A DNA stretch of 64,000 nucleotides, from the NCBI GenBank assembly GCA_023663135.1, contig JAMPIE010000012.1, positions 1 to 64,000 on the forward strand, in the 5' to 3' direction. Positions within the stretch are counted from its first letter, which is position 1. Each line of letters begins with the position of its first letter. Below are positions 1 through 8,667 of the stretch, one piece after another. Source of the DNA: Alloprevotella sp. GTDB taxonomy: Bacteria > Bacteroidota > Bacteroidia > Bacteroidales > Muribaculaceae. The notes under the pieces were generated by a model, which saw only the letters and a list, made by a program, of their open reading frames with translations, searched no databases and was not told the DNA's origin. A program made the position numbers and the translations under genes.

Positions 1-291
1 CGATACTGGCCAAATTTTATGCCGAAAAACATATCCTATTTAACCTTTGTTAACATATAGGGTTTTCGCAAAATCTTAATCTTCTTCAATTATATCACTG
101 ATTATCAAAGATGTATCAATCCAAACCAATGAGCCGAGGATGTATAGGGGGGTGAGAGTTTTAGCAGACGCGGCAGTTCAGTGTGCCTGAGACTCCCGTC
201 AGGGCGAGCGATTATTATATCCAAGATATCCGCGCAAGGGAAAATATACGGCTTTGGGCGTCCGGGGATATCCGGGCGGGATATACGAAAT
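1..291. other. Gene-free left edge
   Basis: No convincing gene. The short open frames here have no recognisable domain and lie on both strands of the same bases. The first 120 bases are AT-rich and the rest is GC-rich with short inverted repeats around 265-285. It probably carries the control region of a gene to the left of the window and the 3' flank of the lipoprotein gene that ends at 365. Confidence 0.5.
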
Positions 292-346
292 GGTAGCGGC
301 CCGCGCAAGGCCCGTTATCATATGGGACCATGCGTGGGCCGCTGCC
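292..346 (-). terminator. Candidate hairpin terminator after the DUF4988 lipoprotein gene
   Basis: The arms 292-307 and 331-346 pair over 16 positions with two G-U type pairs and enclose a 23-base loop. The hairpin starts about 20 bases past the stop codon of the minus-strand gene at 365. There is no clear U-run after it, so it may be a processing or stabilising hairpin rather than a classical terminator. Confidence 0.45.
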
Positions 347-364
347 ATTATATTAGTAGTAAGG

Positions 365-1540
365 TCAGTTGTTGGCCTTGATGAACTCGTAGAAGTCGGG
401 GAGCCCGGCGGGATTTGAGCGTGAAATGAAATCAAAAGAGAACTGAGCGTTCTCGGCCATGCCGTCGCTGTCCTTGAACACGCGGAAGACTCCTTTTTTC
501 ATAAGGAGGTTGCTTGGGTCATTGCCCTTGTCGACCATCACGAATGCGTAATAGAGATCCTTGATCCCGTTGGCGGTCTTGGTGCCGCTGATGAGGAGGG
601 CTGTCTTGGTGTAGATGCCCTTTGACTGGCCTTCGGTGTTGAAGAAGGCGGTAAACTTGTTGTCGGAGCCCTGGATGTAGCAGCCGTCGCCAATCTTGTA
701 GCTACTCATGTTGGGGGTGCTCTGCTTGAAGTCGATGGTGAGGTTGGTCGAGTTTTGGTTGAAAAAGCCAAGATATTCGCTTGTCACCACATATCCGGGG
801 TCAAAGCCGCCGTTGCCCTGGTCTTCGCAATAAACGGTCACGAATGGGTCGGCGAAGTAAACGCCGTTGACGTCCGGAGGAGTGGTGCCTTTGTAGATTG
901 GCATCCAAGGCTCGATTTCAGGGAGGATATCAGAGGGAATGATGTCAGGGACACGGTCAGGCACGGTGACGGGGGTGTTGCCGCTTCCGCCGGTGCATTC
1001 GCATGAGCGGATGCGTATCTCGGAGCCGTTGCTGAGGATAAAGACGTAGTAGTCGCCGTCTTGGTAAACGTCGGTGACATAGGAGCTGCCGCCGCCGTTG
1101 AATACGGCCTGGACGGAGTAGCCGTTGGTGTCTTTGATGTTGGTCCAGGTTACGCCCTTGTCGTAGGACACCACCCAGCAACCAAAGACATCGACCTTGA
1201 GCAGTGGGGTGATTACATCAGCGGGGGGGGTGGCGTCCTGGCCGTCCTTGCCGTCCTTGCCGTCGCGGATAACGATTGACGAGCCGTCGTCCATCATTAT
1301 CACGAGGCCGCTGAGGGTGTGCTTGACGCCGACGATGGTGAGGTGGTTTTTCTGGGCGTCAAGGAGCGCCATGATGCTTGACACATCGGCGTTCATTGTC
1401 TTGGTGGCTTTCTCGATGACCTCAACGCGCTGGGTGATGTCATCGAGCTTATTGCTGATGGGCGCGTCGTCATATTTGTTGCAACCGGCCAAAAGCAATC
1501 CCATGGAGACTGGCAAAACAAGCTGTAACAGTCTATTCAT
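365..1540 (-). CDS. DUF4988 (PL29 N-terminal type) surface lipoprotein
   Basis: A 391-residue lipoprotein. The signal peptide ends in a lipobox (LLLAGC, Cys20). A predicted coiled coil at about 28-62 is followed by a collagen-like GKDGKDGQD stretch near residue 95, the hallmark arrangement of the DUF4988 / PL29 N-terminal domain of Bacteroidales lipoproteins. The C-terminal half (about 190-391) is a beta-rich region I do not recognise. There is no catalytic motif, so polysaccharide lyase activity should not be assumed. It is probably exposed at the outer membrane. A TAATTTTG element at 1673-1680 on the minus strand could be its -7 promoter, giving a leader of about 130 bases. It appears to be a single-gene unit. 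Confidence 0.75.
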   Translation of the reverse strand: MNRLLQLVLPVSMGLLLAGCNKYDDAPISNKLDDITQRVEVIEKATKTMNADVSSIMALLDAQKNHLTIVGVKHTLSGLVIMMDDGSSIVIRDGKDGKDGQDATPPADVITPLLKVDVFGCWVVSYDKGVTWTNIKDTNGYSVQAVFNGGGSSYVTDVYQDGDYYVFILSNGSEIRIRSCECTGGSGNTPVTVPDRVPDIIPSDILPEIEPWMPIYKGTTPPDVNGVYFADPFVTVYCEDQGNGGFDPGYVVTSEYLGFFNQNSTNLTIDFKQSTPNMSSYKIGDGCYIQGSDNKFTAFFNTEGQSKGIYTKTALLISGTKTANGIKDLYYAFVMVDKGNDPSNLLMKKGVFRVFKDSDGMAENAQFSFDFISRSNPAGLPDFYEFIKANN

Positions 1541-1749
1541 GAAAATGTGTAAATGATTGATATTATTATTGATTGATATTTTCCTTGCAATCCACCGGCC
1601 TCTGAGGGCAACGAGACGCGGCGCGTCGGTCGACGAAGGCCGGCTTATATCCGTCCCTGAAAAAAATTACGGCAAAATTAAACATAAATTAAGACTTACC
1701 CCCTTTTTTGCTAATATTTGTTAACAAATTAAGGGGGCATCATCCGCCG

Positions 1750-3255
1750 TCAGAACTTCCATGTCACCATCATCCTCTCGGCGATGGACCAGGAGGAGAC
1801 ATCGGGGTAGTCGCGGTAGTGGGTTGAGCGGAAATAGTGGCTGACACCAATGGAGAAGTAGAGGCGGCGTAGGATGCGGACATCGATGGTGAGCTCGCTT
1901 ACGCCAAAAATAGCGCGGCTCTTGTCCCCCTGGGCGTTGAGAGTCCGGCGGTCGGCGCGTCGCAGATCAGTGCCCTGTCGGTAACCCTTCCATGTGAATA
2001 GATGGTAGAGCTCGTGGGAGAGAGAGACGGAGAGACGGTCGCGGCCGAAGACAAAGTGGGCTCCCGCCATGACGGAGTAGCCTGAGGCGAGGTTGTAGTT
2101 TCGCTCATCGAGGAAGTAATGGTCGGAGAGGACAGCGCCGAGCATCACGGCGTTGGCGTGAAGGAAGGCGTCGGCGGTGCAGAAGGGGCTCATCCGGTCG
2201 CGATAGAGTAGACCGGCTCCCATCGAGGCAGGGACGCCGAGCTTGTAGGGACATTTTGCGGCAAGCGATGAAATGGTGTCGGAGTCGTAGTAGTCAAAGT
2301 GTTGGTAAAGGCCCAGGGAGAGATGTGTACGTGGGGTCTCGCGTAGCTCAAAGGCCATGAGACGACCCTTGATATTGAGCTGAGAGAGAAATGGCTGGCG
2401 GTTGATGAGGTTGAGGCCGGCGCGGATACTGAAATAGTCGTAAGGCTTGGCACGGCGTATATCGAAGCGGTCGCCATACTCGAGGTTGAGCTCTATGGCG
2501 CCTCCGGGGCGAGTATCGTTGACGCCTTGGTTGCCAAAGGTGAGGATGCGGGCACCGCCGGAGACCTCGAGGCCAACGTCGGGTACACCGAAGCGACGAC
2601 CGGTGGTGGCGCGATGGGTCCAGGCATCACCGTTGAGGATGCGTGTGAGGCCTCTCATGGGGGAGACAACAAAAGCGCCTGCCTCGCGGCCGAAGCGTTC
2701 CCATCCTGTTGCGCGGTCGTTGAGGATGATGTCGGAGACACGATAACACACCTCGCCGATGGCCATACCTCCGATGGGGGTAGCGATGATGTCGTTGGTC
2801 GAGGGATATTCATTCTCCATGAATAGCTCCCACTGGGCCGAGCCGGCAATGGCAAAGAGGCCGCTACCCCAATAAGAGTAGCCGTTGGAACGGGCGGCGT
2901 TGTAGAAGAGGGAGCCATTATAGGGGTGGAGAAACATGTTGGTGCCCATCTTGTCGTTGTCCCATATGAAGCCGTGGCGTAAGTTTTCCTTGATAGTCTC
3001 CCAGGAGATATAGGCGAAGTCGCCATGCTGGATGTATCTATCAAAGGCCCAAAGACCCATGTTCATACCAAATACTGTCCCTGCTGCTCGCCAGAAATGG
3101 TGTTTATCTTGGCGGGCGACATCGCTCGAGTCGGGCAACACCCTTGGCCTGACGCTCAGATGGATTGGCATTTGGGCGTCGACAGTGAGCACTGAAGCCA
3201 TCAGGAAGAGGGCAGTCAGGAGGCGGCGGAAGAGGAGACAAGGGCGTGTGTGCAT
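1750..3255 (-). CDS. DUF3943 domain protein, probably envelope-associated
   Basis: About 501 residues when started at the ATG ending at 3255. The open frame extends 18 codons upstream, but only this start gives a clean signal peptide (basic MHTRPCLLFRR, hydrophobic core, cleavage near VDAQ). Residues about 60-190 match the DUF3943 type found in Bacteroidota and Proteobacteria, with aromatic stretches around FLHPYNGSLFYNAARSNGYS and an ELFMENEYPSTND segment. The C-terminal half has alternating aromatic/polar beta strands and ends in Phe, which suggests an outer-membrane or periplasmic barrel-like protein. The function of the family is unknown. It stands about 80 bases downstream of the GNAT gene and may be read with it. 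Confidence 0.7.
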   Translation of the reverse strand: MHTRPCLLFRRLLTALFLMASVLTVDAQMPIHLSVRPRVLPDSSDVARQDKHHFWRAAGTVFGMNMGLWAFDRYIQHGDFAYISWETIKENLRHGFIWDNDKMGTNMFLHPYNGSLFYNAARSNGYSYWGSGLFAIAGSAQWELFMENEYPSTNDIIATPIGGMAIGEVCYRVSDIILNDRATGWERFGREAGAFVVSPMRGLTRILNGDAWTHRATTGRRFGVPDVGLEVSGGARILTFGNQGVNDTRPGGAIELNLEYGDRFDIRRAKPYDYFSIRAGLNLINRQPFLSQLNIKGRLMAFELRETPRTHLSLGLYQHFDYYDSDTISSLAAKCPYKLGVPASMGAGLLYRDRMSPFCTADAFLHANAVMLGAVLSDHYFLDERNYNLASGYSVMAGAHFVFGRDRLSVSLSHELYHLFTWKGYRQGTDLRRADRRTLNAQGDKSRAIFGVSELTIDVRILRRLYFSIGVSHYFRSTHYRDYPDVSSWSIAERMMVTWKF

Positions 3256-3336
3256 TGTCAAGATAAAGGGCTTACATCCCGATACCTTAACAACACGCAC
3301 AGGGGTCAATTAGTTATCGCCCGGTGGCAGCTAAAT

Positions 3337-4467
3337 TCAGAGAGATTTGCGGAATGACTCGCGGCGGCGGTGGAGGCGGTTTTCAAAATATTGCCATTGA
3401 GCCTGGACGGCGTTGTTGGTCTCGAGCTCCAGGTTGCTTTCGGCATATTTGTAACCGTTGCGGATATAATTGGGGAGGAGGTCGGCGAAGAGAAGAGCGT
3501 TGACCCCTTTGCTCTGATATTCAGGCTCGACGGCGATGAGCATGAGGTCTACGATGTCGTTATGGCCTTTGATTGCCTTAAGGAGATGAAACCAACCCAT
3601 GGGGAAGAGCTTGCCGCCCCCCTTCTGGAGGGCACGGCTAAGGGAGGGCATGGAGATGCCCACACCGACGAGGCGACGGTCGGCATCGACGATGACACTG
3701 ATGCAGTCGAGGCGGAGGACGCTGAGATAGTGCTTGATGTAATAGTCAATCTGACGGTCGGAGAGCTGGGAGTAGCCGTAAAGGTCTTTGTAGGCGCGAT
3801 TGATGAGGTGGAAGAGGGGGCGTCCAAACTCCTTGGCAAGGTCGCGAATATTGGAGAAGTGGAGGTTTTGGAGACCATACTTGCGGCGGACAATGTCGGC
3901 GATGCGCTGATATTTGTCAGGGACACGGTCGGGGACCGTCATGCGAAACTCCACCCACCCGGCATCTTTGACATACCCGCGGCGCTTGATCTGGGTCGGG
4001 TAGTAGGGATGGTTGTAGATTGTGGCGATGGTGCCAAGCTCGTCGAAGCCAAAGGTGAGCATCCCCTCGTGGTCGAGGTCGGTAAATCCCATGGGGCCAA
4101 TCATCTCGGTCATCCCTTTGGAGCGAGCCCAGCTTTCGGCAGCATCCATGAGAGCGTCAACCACCTCATCATCATCAACAAATTCAATCCATCCAAATCG
4201 AGCCTCATGCTTTTTTGAGGCCTCGTTAAGCTTGCGGTTGATGATGGCGGCTATGCGACCTGCGGGACGACCGTCGCGATAGGCCATAAAGAGCTGGAGG
4301 TCACAGAAGTCGAGAGCGGGATTTTTGGCAGGGTTGAAGGTATCGATTTCGTCAAAGAGCAGCGGAGGGACATAGCAATCGTTGCCCTTATAGAGGGAGT
4401 TGCCAAACTCTATGAACTTCTTGATGTTGCGCCTGGAGAGGCTTACTTCGCGTACTTCAACAGACAT
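3337..4467 (-). CDS. GNAT-family N-acetyltransferase-like protein
   Basis: A 376-residue cytosolic protein. The last 110 residues contain a GNAT core: strand LMLIAVEPEYQ, then an acetyl-CoA loop QSKGVNALL (Q/R-x-x-G-x-A/G), then a helix and ESNLELETNN. The N-terminal two thirds hold a conserved long region typical of a Bacteroidota family annotated only as N-acetyltransferase (about 370-380 residues). The substrate is unknown. It lies 47 bases downstream of the kinase-like gene on the same strand and could be co-transcribed. The acetyltransferase fold is well supported; the activity is inference. Confidence 0.75.
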   Translation of the reverse strand: MSVEVREVSLSRRNIKKFIEFGNSLYKGNDCYVPPLLFDEIDTFNPAKNPALDFCDLQLFMAYRDGRPAGRIAAIINRKLNEASKKHEARFGWIEFVDDDEVVDALMDAAESWARSKGMTEMIGPMGFTDLDHEGMLTFGFDELGTIATIYNHPYYPTQIKRRGYVKDAGWVEFRMTVPDRVPDKYQRIADIVRRKYGLQNLHFSNIRDLAKEFGRPLFHLINRAYKDLYGYSQLSDRQIDYYIKHYLSVLRLDCISVIVDADRRLVGVGISMPSLSRALQKGGGKLFPMGWFHLLKAIKGHNDIVDLMLIAVEPEYQSKGVNALLFADLLPNYIRNGYKYAESNLELETNNAVQAQWQYFENRLHRRRESFRKSL

Positions 4468-4514
4468 AGCTACTTATTTACTTCTTCTGACCGGAGGGGG
4501 GGGATGGTGGTGGA

Positions 4515-5375
4515 TTATCGGGTGGGGAGGGAGGGCGCAAGGGGCGACGTGAGCCAAAGCAGGAGGGCAATCATGACCACGAGGAAGGCAATGACGGTGA
4601 GATAGAGCTTGCGGTCGGTGCGATGGAGAAGGGCAAGGCGGAGCTGGACCACGTCGCGATAGCGGCGACGAGGGTCGGGGTCGGTGCAACGCTCGGCCAC
4701 CTTTCTGAGCCAAGCCGGGGCACCGGGAACCTGAGCCAAGACCTCTTCGAGCACCTTTCCGAAGGCATAGATATCTTCGGTGGCATCGGCGGGGGTGAGC
4801 TTTTCGCGCTGGTCAAAGCCTACATCGATGAGCTTGAGATTCTCAATGTTTTCGGTGAAGATGATGGTCTCCGGACGGATGGGAGTGTGGACCAGATGAT
4901 TGGTCTGGATATACTCGATGGCGTCAACGAGCTGGTGCATGACCTTGTCGAGGTGGGCCGGTTTGACCTCGCCGGAGTCGAGGATCTTGCGTAGAGAGCG
5001 GCCATAGACATCGTCAGTAATGATGCTGAGCCCCACGCCGGGCACCTCTTCAAGGTCGTTGATCATGACGATGTTGGGGTGGGCAAGATTGTAGCGCACG
5101 TCAAATTCCTTCTCAATCATGGATCGGAAGCGGGGGTCTTGACGATACTTCTCCTTGAGAGTCTTGAGCATCACCCACTTGCCATATTTCTTGGCTGTAT
5201 ATACGTCATAGAAATCCTCGTCCCACTCGGGGAGGTGCTCTATCTCAGTCCATTTCTCGGCTTGCGAGGGGCTGACGGGTGAGGGATTGGAAGAAGGGGG
5301 CTGCAATTGAATGGGCTTGGGGAAAGCGACATCGGCTCGGAAGACGATGCCAGGGTTTGTGTCATCAGAGTGCAA
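4515..5375 (-). CDS. Membrane-anchored protein kinase-like protein, probable pseudokinase
   Basis: A kinase fold is visible: ATP-binding Lys71 (WVMLKTL), an alpha-C Glu near 88-90, a catalytic-loop-like segment at 163-170, a DFG-equivalent D184-V185-G186 and an alpha-F Asp201 (DIYAFG). The HRD triad reads H-T-P (163-165) and the loop Asn is Thr170, so the catalytic base is missing. A single membrane helix at 258-276 ends the protein, placing the kinase-like domain in the cytosol. The start is unclear: the only upstream initiator in frame is a TTG at 5375, and it overlaps a TACCTTTG promoter element at 5373-5380. The gene is divergent from the GH3 gene and upstream of the GNAT gene. Binding or scaffold roles are more likely than phosphotransfer. 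Confidence 0.7.
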   Translation of the reverse strand: MHSDDTNPGIVFRADVAFPKPIQLQPPSSNPSPVSPSQAEKWTEIEHLPEWDEDFYDVYTAKKYGKWVMLKTLKEKYRQDPRFRSMIEKEFDVRYNLAHPNIVMINDLEEVPGVGLSIITDDVYGRSLRKILDSGEVKPAHLDKVMHQLVDAIEYIQTNHLVHTPIRPETIIFTENIENLKLIDVGFDQREKLTPADATEDIYAFGKVLEEVLAQVPGAPAWLRKVAERCTDPDPRRRYRDVVQLRLALLHRTDRKLYLTVIAFLVVMIALLLWLTSPLAPSLPTR

Positions 5376-5380
5376 AGGTA
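5373..5380 (-). promoter_or_regulatory. Bacteroides-type -7 element TACCTTTG
   Basis: A TACCTTTG match to the TAnnTTTG consensus on the minus strand, directed at the kinase-like gene. The predicted transcript would begin near 5368, inside the proposed coding frame, which argues against the TTG start at 5375. No good TTTG -33 box is present. Confidence 0.45.
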
Positions 5381-5412
5381 GTCATAAATTCATAAAATCG
5401 CGGGATTTTGAT

Positions 5413-5420
5413 TAATTTTG
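5413..5420 (+). promoter_or_regulatory. -7 element TAATTTTG abutting the GH3 start
   Basis: TAATTTTG fits TAnnTTTG and stands five bases before the ATG at 5426, which would make the mRNA leaderless. No TTTG -33 box is seen at the usual distance. It excludes the longer TTG-initiated frame at 5408. Confidence 0.4.
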
Positions 5421-5425
5421 GGGCG

Positions 5426-6955
5426 ATGATTGACTTCACTCCTATAGTAAGGCCTATATTTAGCCGCCGAGTAGAGGCGGCACGACGCTGGAGCGCCACA
5501 CCCGAGGCTACCCAGCGGAGAGTCCTCGCCACGCTGCTGCGTCGCGGGGCGGCCACCCGATGGGGGGCGGCCCATGGTTTTGGGGCCATCCGCTCGTATG
5601 AGGAATATCGCGACAGAGAGCCCGTCACGCCCTATGAGGAGCTTCGCCCATGGGTGATGAAGATGATCGGGGGCGAGAGGTCGGTGTTGTGGCCGGGACG
5701 ATGCCGGTGGTATGCACAGAGCAGCGGCACGTCTGACGGGCGGTCGAAGTATATCCCCATCACAGATGCCTCGCTGCGCGAGAGCCACTATGGGGGGGGG
5801 AGCGAGGCTGTGGCCCATTACCTTGCGGCCAACCCATCGAGCCGGCTCTTCTCGGGCAAGAACTTCATCCTCGGGGGGAGCTTCGCCTCGACCCTTGAGG
5901 AGGTTCCCAAGGGTGTGTGTGTGGGCGACCTGTCGGCCACGCTGATACGTCGCATCAACCCGCTGGCCAACATGGTACGCGTCCCCTCGAGGCAGGTGGC
6001 TCTAATGGCCAACTGGGAAGAGAAGCTCCCGGCCCTTGTCGAGGCATCGCTCCACGAGAATATCACCGGTATCTCGGGGGTGCCATCGTGGTTTATGACC
6101 GTCATAAGGCGAGTGATGGAGCGGGCTGGGGCCGAGACGATCCACGACGTATGGCCCAACCTTGAGGTATTTTTTCACGGTGGGATAGCCTTCGGGCCCT
6201 ATCGCGACCAATATAAGGCACTGACCGATCCCGATAAGATGATGCACTATGTGGACACCTACAACGCCTCAGAAGGATTTTTTGCCGTCCAGAATGAGCT
6301 TGACGACAACTCGATGCTCCTGCTGCTCAATCATGGCACCTTCTATGAATTCCGTCCCGCCGGCAACCCCACAGCCATGCCGGTGGCGGCATGGGAGGTA
6401 AAAGAGGGGGAGGTGTATGAACTGATCATCACCAGTGCCAACGGCCTGTGGCGCTATCCGATAGGTGACACTGTAAAGATAGAGTCAACGACGCCGCTGA
6501 AGATCACCATAGCCGGTCGGACCAAGGCATATATCAATGCCTTTGGGGAGGAGCTGATGGTCCACAACGCCGACCGTGCACTGGAGCGTGTGTGTCGGCA
6601 GATGGGGTGTACCGTGGCCAACTATACCGCCGGGCCGGTGTATGCCGAAGGGGGCCGGAGCGGACGCCATCACTGGGTGATTGAATTCAGCCTACCCCCA
6701 GCGAGCCTCCAGGCCTTTGCCGAAGCGCTCGACAAAGCATTGACCGACGAAAACTCAGACTATGCAGCCAAGCGGAGCGGCAACATCTTCCTTGCGCCGC
6801 TAAGCGTGGCCTCTGCCCCGGCCGGGCTCTTTGACCGCTGGCTCGCCCTGGGAGGAGGCCGCTTAGGTGGACAGCGTAAGATACCGCGACTGAGCCCCAC
6901 CCCTGCCCTACTCCGGTCGCTGGCGGAGCTTGAGCCCACCGTTGCTCCCAAATAA
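5426..6955 (+). CDS. GH3-family acyl-acid amido synthetase homologue
   Basis: A 509-residue member of the GH3 (auxin-responsive promoter / acyl-acid-amido synthetase) family of the adenylate-forming superfamily. Visible motifs are the adenylation loop SSGTSDGRSKYIP at about 99-111, YNASEGFF in the middle of the protein and WRYPIGDTVK toward the C-terminal domain, all at the usual spacing; length is typical for bacterial homologues. Plant members conjugate amino acids to acyl acids through an acyl-AMP; the substrate of the Bacteroidota proteins is not known to me. It is followed nine bases later by a GT2 glycosyltransferase, suggesting a two-gene operon that modifies a cell-surface or secreted molecule. 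Confidence 0.85.
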   Translation: MIDFTPIVRPIFSRRVEAARRWSATPEATQRRVLATLLRRGAATRWGAAHGFGAIRSYEEYRDREPVTPYEELRPWVMKMIGGERSVLWPGRCRWYAQSSGTSDGRSKYIPITDASLRESHYGGGSEAVAHYLAANPSSRLFSGKNFILGGSFASTLEEVPKGVCVGDLSATLIRRINPLANMVRVPSRQVALMANWEEKLPALVEASLHENITGISGVPSWFMTVIRRVMERAGAETIHDVWPNLEVFFHGGIAFGPYRDQYKALTDPDKMMHYVDTYNASEGFFAVQNELDDNSMLLLLNHGTFYEFRPAGNPTAMPVAAWEVKEGEVYELIITSANGLWRYPIGDTVKIESTTPLKITIAGRTKAYINAFGEELMVHNADRALERVCRQMGCTVANYTAGPVYAEGGRSGRHHWVIEFSLPPASLQAFAEALDKALTDENSDYAAKRSGNIFLAPLSVASAPAGLFDRWLALGGGRLGGQRKIPRLSPTPALLRSLAELEPTVAPK

Positions 6956-6963
6956 AGACTCTT

Positions 6964-7833
6964 ATGGCAAAGGTAAGTGTGGCTATGATAGCCTACAACA
7001 AGGCCTCTGTGATAGAGCAGGCCATCAGGGGGGTAGTGGGTCAGAGAGCTCCCTTTGAGATTGAACTCGTGATAGTCAACGATGCCTCGACCGACGCGAC
7101 ACTCGAAATAGCTCGACGCTGGGAGGCGCGCTATCCCGAGATGATACATGTTTATGACAATGAGACTAATCTGGGTCTCCAACGCAACTATCTCAAGGCC
7201 TTTAGCTTGTGCCGAGGGGAGTACTTAGCTGTGTGTGATGCCGACGACTATTGGATCTCGCCGTCGAAGCTGCGCCGGCAGGTGGAATATATGGATGCCC
7301 ACCCCGACTGCGCCCTTACCTTCCATCGCGTGGTGAACCTATATGAGGAGGATGGAAGTATGAGCCTCAGCAACGGAGGGCAGAAGGTTGACACCACCCT
7401 TGCCGACCTTGCTCGGAGCAACTATATAACAAACCTCTCTGTGGTGTATAGGCGTGAGGCCCTTCCCCTTGACAAGATACCGGCGTGGGTGGCCGACGAT
7501 CCATCGCCCGACTATGCCTTCCACCTACTCGCCGCAGCCTCAGGCAATATCCATTACTTCCGGCGCCCTATGGGAGCCTACCGCATCAGCGCAGGCAGCG
7601 CGTGGAGCATGACCGAGCGGCGGCGACGGCTTGAAATGTCACTCTCAGTGCGTCAGCGGTTTATGGAATATTATGCCGATCGCCCCGAGGTGGCAGAGGG
7701 GCTGCGATGGGCCGCCAAGAAAATCATCAGCGCGATGGATACTGTGCCAGCTCCGCCTCGCGCGAGGGTGCTCACTGCCCTGAGGAGACACCTGTCGCGG
7801 CTGCTCCAATGGCCCGGCCCATGCCGCTTATAG
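6964..7833 (+). CDS. Glycosyltransferase family 2
   Basis: A 289-residue GT-A fold glycosyltransferase. The N-terminus VSVAMIAYNKASVIEQAI, NDAST at about 40 and the metal-binding CDADDYW at about 90-96 are standard GT2 motifs. No membrane segment is predicted. It follows the GH3 homologue by nine bases, so the two are probably translated from one mRNA. The acceptor sugar is unknown. It ends 31 bases before the convergent TatD gene, with no convincing terminator in the gap. Confidence 0.85.
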   Translation: MAKVSVAMIAYNKASVIEQAIRGVVGQRAPFEIELVIVNDASTDATLEIARRWEARYPEMIHVYDNETNLGLQRNYLKAFSLCRGEYLAVCDADDYWISPSKLRRQVEYMDAHPDCALTFHRVVNLYEEDGSMSLSNGGQKVDTTLADLARSNYITNLSVVYRREALPLDKIPAWVADDPSPDYAFHLLAAASGNIHYFRRPMGAYRISAGSAWSMTERRRRLEMSLSVRQRFMEYYADRPEVAEGLRWAAKKIISAMDTVPAPPRARVLTALRRHLSRLLQWPGPCRL

Positions 7834-7864
7834 CCGCGCCGGATTTATGATTTTTAAGGATAGG

Positions 7865-8434
7865 TTAGTCGCTCTCGCGTAGCAGCCGCTCAGGGGGGAT
7901 GATGCTGCCACCGAGCAGGGGGCCGGTGTATGCTTCGTTGAGCGAGATGAAGGTGCCGGGGCGGGAGAGTATCTGAGAGGCTGTCTGGCCATTGCCTCTG
8001 AAGCCGTGAAAAATCCAGGCTACTCGCGGGTGCATCTCTTTGTGTATGCTTAATATCTCTGGATAGGCTCTGACGCAGTGGATGATAAGGGGTTTACCGA
8101 GGACCTCGGCTATCAGGGCTTGCTCTCTAAATATATGGGCCTGCGTGTCGAGGGTGGCTCCGCGAAGGCGGTCGATCCCGGCCTCCCCTATGGCCACCAC
8201 TGCGGGATCGGTCTCTGCGCGGCGGCGAAGCGCAGATAGGGCTTGGTCAACGGAGATTGTCTCAGTGTCCCATGGGTGGATTCCAACAGAATAGAGCATC
8301 CCCCTCTCCCCGGGGGCTTCAGGGCCGGGGAGATTGACTATGGCGCGGGGCTTGGTGGTGTGGGTGTGCCAGTCATCCACTAAGGGGCGTAGGAGGCTGA
8401 GACGGTCTTCGTCGGTCAAGAATGTCATGGTCAT
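7865..8434 (-). CDS. Short TatD-family metal-dependent hydrolase
   Basis: A 189-residue TatD-type TIM-barrel hydrolase. The first metal-binding pair HTHT is at 20-23, GIHPWD near 50, GEAGID near 83, HCVRA near 119 and FHGF near 142. The protein stops directly after ERLLRESD, at the position where longer relatives have ETD with the last metal-binding Asp and then about 20-30 more residues. All catalytic positions are therefore present, but the C-terminal helix appears missing, either a lineage trait or a recent truncation. It overlaps yidD by four bases (ATGA), so it is the last gene of the DUF4271-hemD-rnpA-yidD operon. Confidence 0.8.
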   Translation of the reverse strand: MTMTFLTDEDRLSLLRPLVDDWHTHTTKPRAIVNLPGPEAPGERGMLYSVGIHPWDTETISVDQALSALRRRAETDPAVVAIGEAGIDRLRGATLDTQAHIFREQALIAEVLGKPLIIHCVRAYPEILSIHKEMHPRVAWIFHGFRGNGQTASQILSRPGTFISLNEAYTGPLLGGSIIPPERLLRESD

Positions 8435-8652
8435 GGCACCGGGTCATATCCCGACCCTCCCCAGGGGTGGCATCTCAAGATGCGCCTCAGGGCGAGCCAG
8501 AGGCCTCGCAGGGGTCCGTGGCGACGGATGGCTTCTATGGCATAGGCGCTGCACGTTGGTGTGAATCGGCAGCAGGGGGGGAAGAGTGGCGAGATGGCTC
8601 CTTGATAGAAGCGTATGGGGAGGATAAGGAGCCGGGAGATGAGTTTCTTCAT
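8431..8652 (-). CDS. yidD: Membrane protein insertion efficiency factor
   Basis: A 73-residue YidD protein with a basic N-terminus ([17 protein letters not shown]), the invariant [16 protein letters not shown] block and a C-terminal [12 protein letters not shown]. YidD helps YidC-dependent insertion of inner-membrane proteins. It lies 15 bases after rnpA and overlaps the TatD gene by four bases, the conserved rnpA-yidD neighbourhood. A longer start in another frame (8671) is a shadow. Confidence 0.95.
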   Translation of the reverse strand: MKKLISRLLILPIRFYQGAISPLFPPCCRFTPTCSAYAIEAIRRHGPLRGLWLALRRILRCHPWGGSGYDPVP

Positions 8653-8667
8653 ATTCCTGATGCCTTG

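Noticed and set aside
3370-4218. Open frame of 282 codons on the plus strand opposite the GNAT gene
   Set aside because: It is fully antisense to a gene with a recognised fold, has no domain of its own, and such mirrors are frequent in this C-ending codon usage.
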